A DNA stretch of 64,000 bases, taken from positions 159,719 to 223,718 of the forward strand of contig NZ_LMKM01000033.1 in NCBI RefSeq assembly GCF_001421515.1. Reading direction: 5' to 3'. The DNA comes from Pedobacter sp. Leaf216 (GTDB taxonomy: Bacteria; Bacteroidota; Bacteroidia; Sphingobacteriales; Sphingobacteriaceae). The number at the start of each line of letters is the position of its first letter. Positions within the stretch are counted from its first letter, which is position 1. Position numbers and translations under genes: made by a program. Of the stretch, positions 61,980-64,000 are shown one piece after another. The notes below the pieces were generated by a model. It saw only the letters and a list, made by a program, of their open reading frames with translations. It ran no database searches and had not been told where the DNA came from.

Positions 61980-63731
61980 ATGAAAATAAAAACCAAGCTC
62001 CGCCTCGGATTCGGGTTTCTCTTTATAATCGTATTATCCTTCGGGTTAATTGCGCTCTTTTATCTAAATGAGCTGTCTGATAAATCGAAAGTGATTCTTA
62101 AAGATAACTACAAATCACTCAAATATGTTGCTGCCATTCGCAATGTAATCGACCAGAATAATTTTCCGCTAAGCCAGAAACAGGAAAGCACATTTGCCGA
62201 AAATTTAGAAAATGAAGGTAAAAACATTACCGAGCCTGGTGAAAAAGTAGCTTTTCAGAAACTGGAAACCGCTTTTAAAACCCTAATTTCTACAACAACC
62301 ATCACCATAAAAGAAAACAGCATCAGAGATTTACGGTTTGCACTTCAAAATATCGAAAAGGTAAATATGAAAGCCATTTACGATAAAAATGAACTCGCTA
62401 ATCAGGCTTCCTCCAGGGCAAATCTGTATATCATGATTGCGGCAACTCTGAGTTTTATCATTTTATTTACCTTCATCGTTAATTTCCCTGGCTTTGTGGC
62501 CAACCCTCTTGCCGAATTTAGTGCGGCCATTAAACAGATCAGTCGCAAAAATTACAAACAACGCCTGCATTTCGAAAATGATGATGAGTTTACCGAACTG
62601 GCCGATTCTTTTAATGGCATGGTAGTGAAACTTAACGAATGGGAAAACAGCAATTTATCGAAAATCAAATCTGAAAAATCACGTATCGAGGCCATTATTG
62701 CACAAATGCAGGATGCCATTATCGGTTTGAATGAAAAAGGTGAAGTGCTGTTTTTAAACCACCTGGCCGCAAAGCTGATGAGCCTTGATGAGGACAAAGT
62801 TGTTGGACAGAATGTGGCAGAACTGATGCAAAAAAACGAGTTGCTTAAACGCATTATTAAACCAGAAACGGCAGATAATACCTTAAAAATATATGCCGAC
62901 GATAAAGAATCTTATTTTCTGTTGGAAAACCGGGAAATTATTATTCCGAATTACGAAGAGCAGGAGGAAAAAACTTTGTTTGCCTCCTCAAAATCTGCCG
63001 GAAGTGTTTATACCCTAAAAAATATTACACAATTTAAAGAGCTTGATGAAGCCAAAACTAATTTTATTGCGACTGTTTCGCATGAATTGAAAACTCCATT
63101 ATCATCTATCAAAATGAGTTTAAAGTTACTTAACGATACTCGTGTAGGTAACATGAACGAAGAACAACATGAATTGCTAAACCACATTAAGGAAGATAGC
63201 GACAGGCTTTTAAAAATTACCAGTGAGTTGTTGGATCTCTCACAAGTAGAAACCGGCAACTTGAAACTCACTTTTGCCATTACCAAACCTGAAGAAATTG
63301 TTCGTTACGCTGTTGATGCCGTTAAATTTCAGGCTGAACAAAAATCAATTGAGCTGGTGCTCAACTGCGACCAGTATTTACCTAGCGTAAATGCGGATAT
63401 ACAGAAAACTGCATGGGTATTGGTTAACTTTTTATCCAATGCATTGCGTTACAGTTCAGAAAAATCAAAGGTGATGATTGATGTTTTCCAGAAGGATAAA
63501 TTTATAGAGTTTTCGGTACGCGATTTTGGTAAAGGGATTGATGAAAAATACCAGAAAAGATTGTTCGACAGGTATTTCCAGGTACCTACCGATGGACAAA
63601 ATAAATCGGGCTCGGGATTAGGCCTAGCCATTTCGAAAGATTTTATTGAAGCAGAACAAGGTAAAATATGGGTGGTAAGTGCCATTGGTGAAGGCAGTAA
63701 GTTTTGTTTTAGCTTACCGGTTGTGGAATAG
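61980..63731 (+). CDS. Sensor histidine kinase with HAMP and PAS domains
   Basis: A 583 aa membrane-bound histidine kinase. Two membrane helices (about 10-30 and 147-168) bracket a periplasmic sensor region of about 115 residues. A HAMP linker follows (about 170-225), then a PAS domain (IIAQMQDAIIGLNEKGEVLF), the HisKA box SHELKTP with phospho-acceptor His368, and an HATPase domain with NFLSNALRY, DFGKGID and GSGLGLAIS. It autophosphorylates and passes the phosphate to an unknown response regulator; none lies within the window on this side. Its signal cannot be deduced. Confidence 0.93.
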   Translation: MKIKTKLRLGFGFLFIIVLSFGLIALFYLNELSDKSKVILKDNYKSLKYVAAIRNVIDQNNFPLSQKQESTFAENLENEGKNITEPGEKVAFQKLETAFKTLISTTTITIKENSIRDLRFALQNIEKVNMKAIYDKNELANQASSRANLYIMIAATLSFIILFTFIVNFPGFVANPLAEFSAAIKQISRKNYKQRLHFENDDEFTELADSFNGMVVKLNEWENSNLSKIKSEKSRIEAIIAQMQDAIIGLNEKGEVLFLNHLAAKLMSLDEDKVVGQNVAELMQKNELLKRIIKPETADNTLKIYADDKESYFLLENREIIIPNYEEQEEKTLFASSKSAGSVYTLKNITQFKELDEAKTNFIATVSHELKTPLSSIKMSLKLLNDTRVGNMNEEQHELLNHIKEDSDRLLKITSELLDLSQVETGNLKLTFAITKPEEIVRYAVDAVKFQAEQKSIELVLNCDQYLPSVNADIQKTAWVLVNFLSNALRYSSEKSKVMIDVFQKDKFIEFSVRDFGKGIDEKYQKRLFDRYFQVPTDGQNKSGSGLGLAISKDFIEAEQGKIWVVSAIGEGSKFCFSLPVVE

Positions 63732-63784
63732 ATTGCTCGTTTTTTCCGCAAAGGAGGCAAAGTTTATTTTCGCAAAGAAATGGC

Positions 63785-63813
63785 GAGAGAATTGGCAAGA
63801 AGTGATGATTTAC
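63785..63813. repeat. Direct repeat copy 1 at the window edge
   Basis: GAGAATTGGCAAGAAGTGATGATTTAC near-identical to 63974-64000, 187 bases apart, with a repeat element in between. The second copy reaches the window end. Confidence 0.7.
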
Positions 63814-63928
63814 CACAGAGTGCATAGAGTTTTTCACAGAGGTAATAGAGAAGAGAAATTGCTTAACAATTAACTCGGTGTGCTCCGTGCATTTTCTCTG
63901 TTTTCTTTGTGGTTAAAACCGTAGCGGC
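63813..63928. repeat. ACCACAGAG...TTTGTGGT dispersed element
   Basis: TACCACAGAGTGCATAGAG at left and CTCTGTTTTCTTTGTGGTTAAAACC at right, the same imperfect inverted-end layout as 13057-13198 and 25248-25411. It is the main content of the region after the kinase stop. Confidence 0.7.
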
Positions 63929-64000
63929 TATGCTGCTTCATACACGTAATGTTTATTTTCCAACAAACCCAAAGAGAATTGGCAAGAGGTGATGATTTAC

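Overview
The window looks like chromosomal DNA of a Bacteroidota bacterium, most likely family Sphingobacteriaceae and Pedobacter-like. The evidence is low GC, a SusC/SusD pair, bacillithiol synthesis (bshC), DUF4293 and DUF5683 proteins, the cluster parA-parB-DUF5683-dapB-lepB, and several promoters of the Bacteroidota type (TAnnTTTG -7 box) instead of Shine-Dalgarno-led starts. The genus is inferred from protein style; no rRNA or tRNA gene was seen.

Layout. 0.1-9.9 kb: asd, a CDP-alcohol phosphatidyltransferase-like protein, an AAA/DUF4143 ATPase, a PBP4-type peptidase, a small ABC exporter whose last gene appears frameshifted near its start, a GNAT acetyltransferase, eno, a DivIC/FtsB-like division protein and a TRIC-like channel. 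9.86-10.95 kb: a REP-associated tyrosine transposase (RAYT) between paired REP palindromes, with a ~193 bp duplication that copies the 3' end of the neighbouring VWA-type gene. 11-25 kb: VWA-type protein, L,D-transpeptidase, fabG, an agmatine-to-putrescine pair (aguA/aguB), a flotillin-like protein, nrdB-nrdA, RlpA, MsrB. 25-38 kb: sucD, a 308 bp tandem duplication, cupin, rlmF, dicarboxylate symporter, isoaspartyl peptidase, ABC exporter, truA, two tandem DUF4293 genes, an esterase-like lipoprotein, and a DEAD-box helicase with a long Gly/Arg-rich tail.

38.5-42.1 kb is an accessory island between the helicase and bshC. It holds a GNAT-like protein overlapping a tiny basic ORF (ATGA overlap), a decayed stretch, a solo REP and a GH29 alpha-L-fucosidase. 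The segment carrying the fucosidase is bracketed by an 87 bp direct repeat that contains the bshC promoter and start codon. 45.2-55.6 kb is a polysaccharide utilisation locus on the minus strand (ROK regulator, SusC, SusD, GH29, GH3 with PA14), probably for a fucosylated glycan; a hairpin with a U-tract between susD and the enzymes may attenuate enzyme expression. 55.8-60.4 kb is the housekeeping block parA-parB-DUF5683-dapB-lepB. The window ends with an FMN reductase and a sensor histidine kinase.

Intergenic regions are unusually rich in repeats. At least five families occur: RAYT-linked REPs, GTCATGCTGAA-type paired palindromes, AACCCGAT...AGCGGGACT elements, ACCACAGAG...CTCTGTGGT elements and CCCCTAAATCCCC elements. 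A further ~100 bp inverted-repeat structure could fold as a three-way junction. No complete new defence or biosynthetic system is evident. The candidates most worth following are the RAYT/REP module, the 87 bp duplication at bshC, the overlapping GNAT-like/small-ORF pair and the three-way-junction element.
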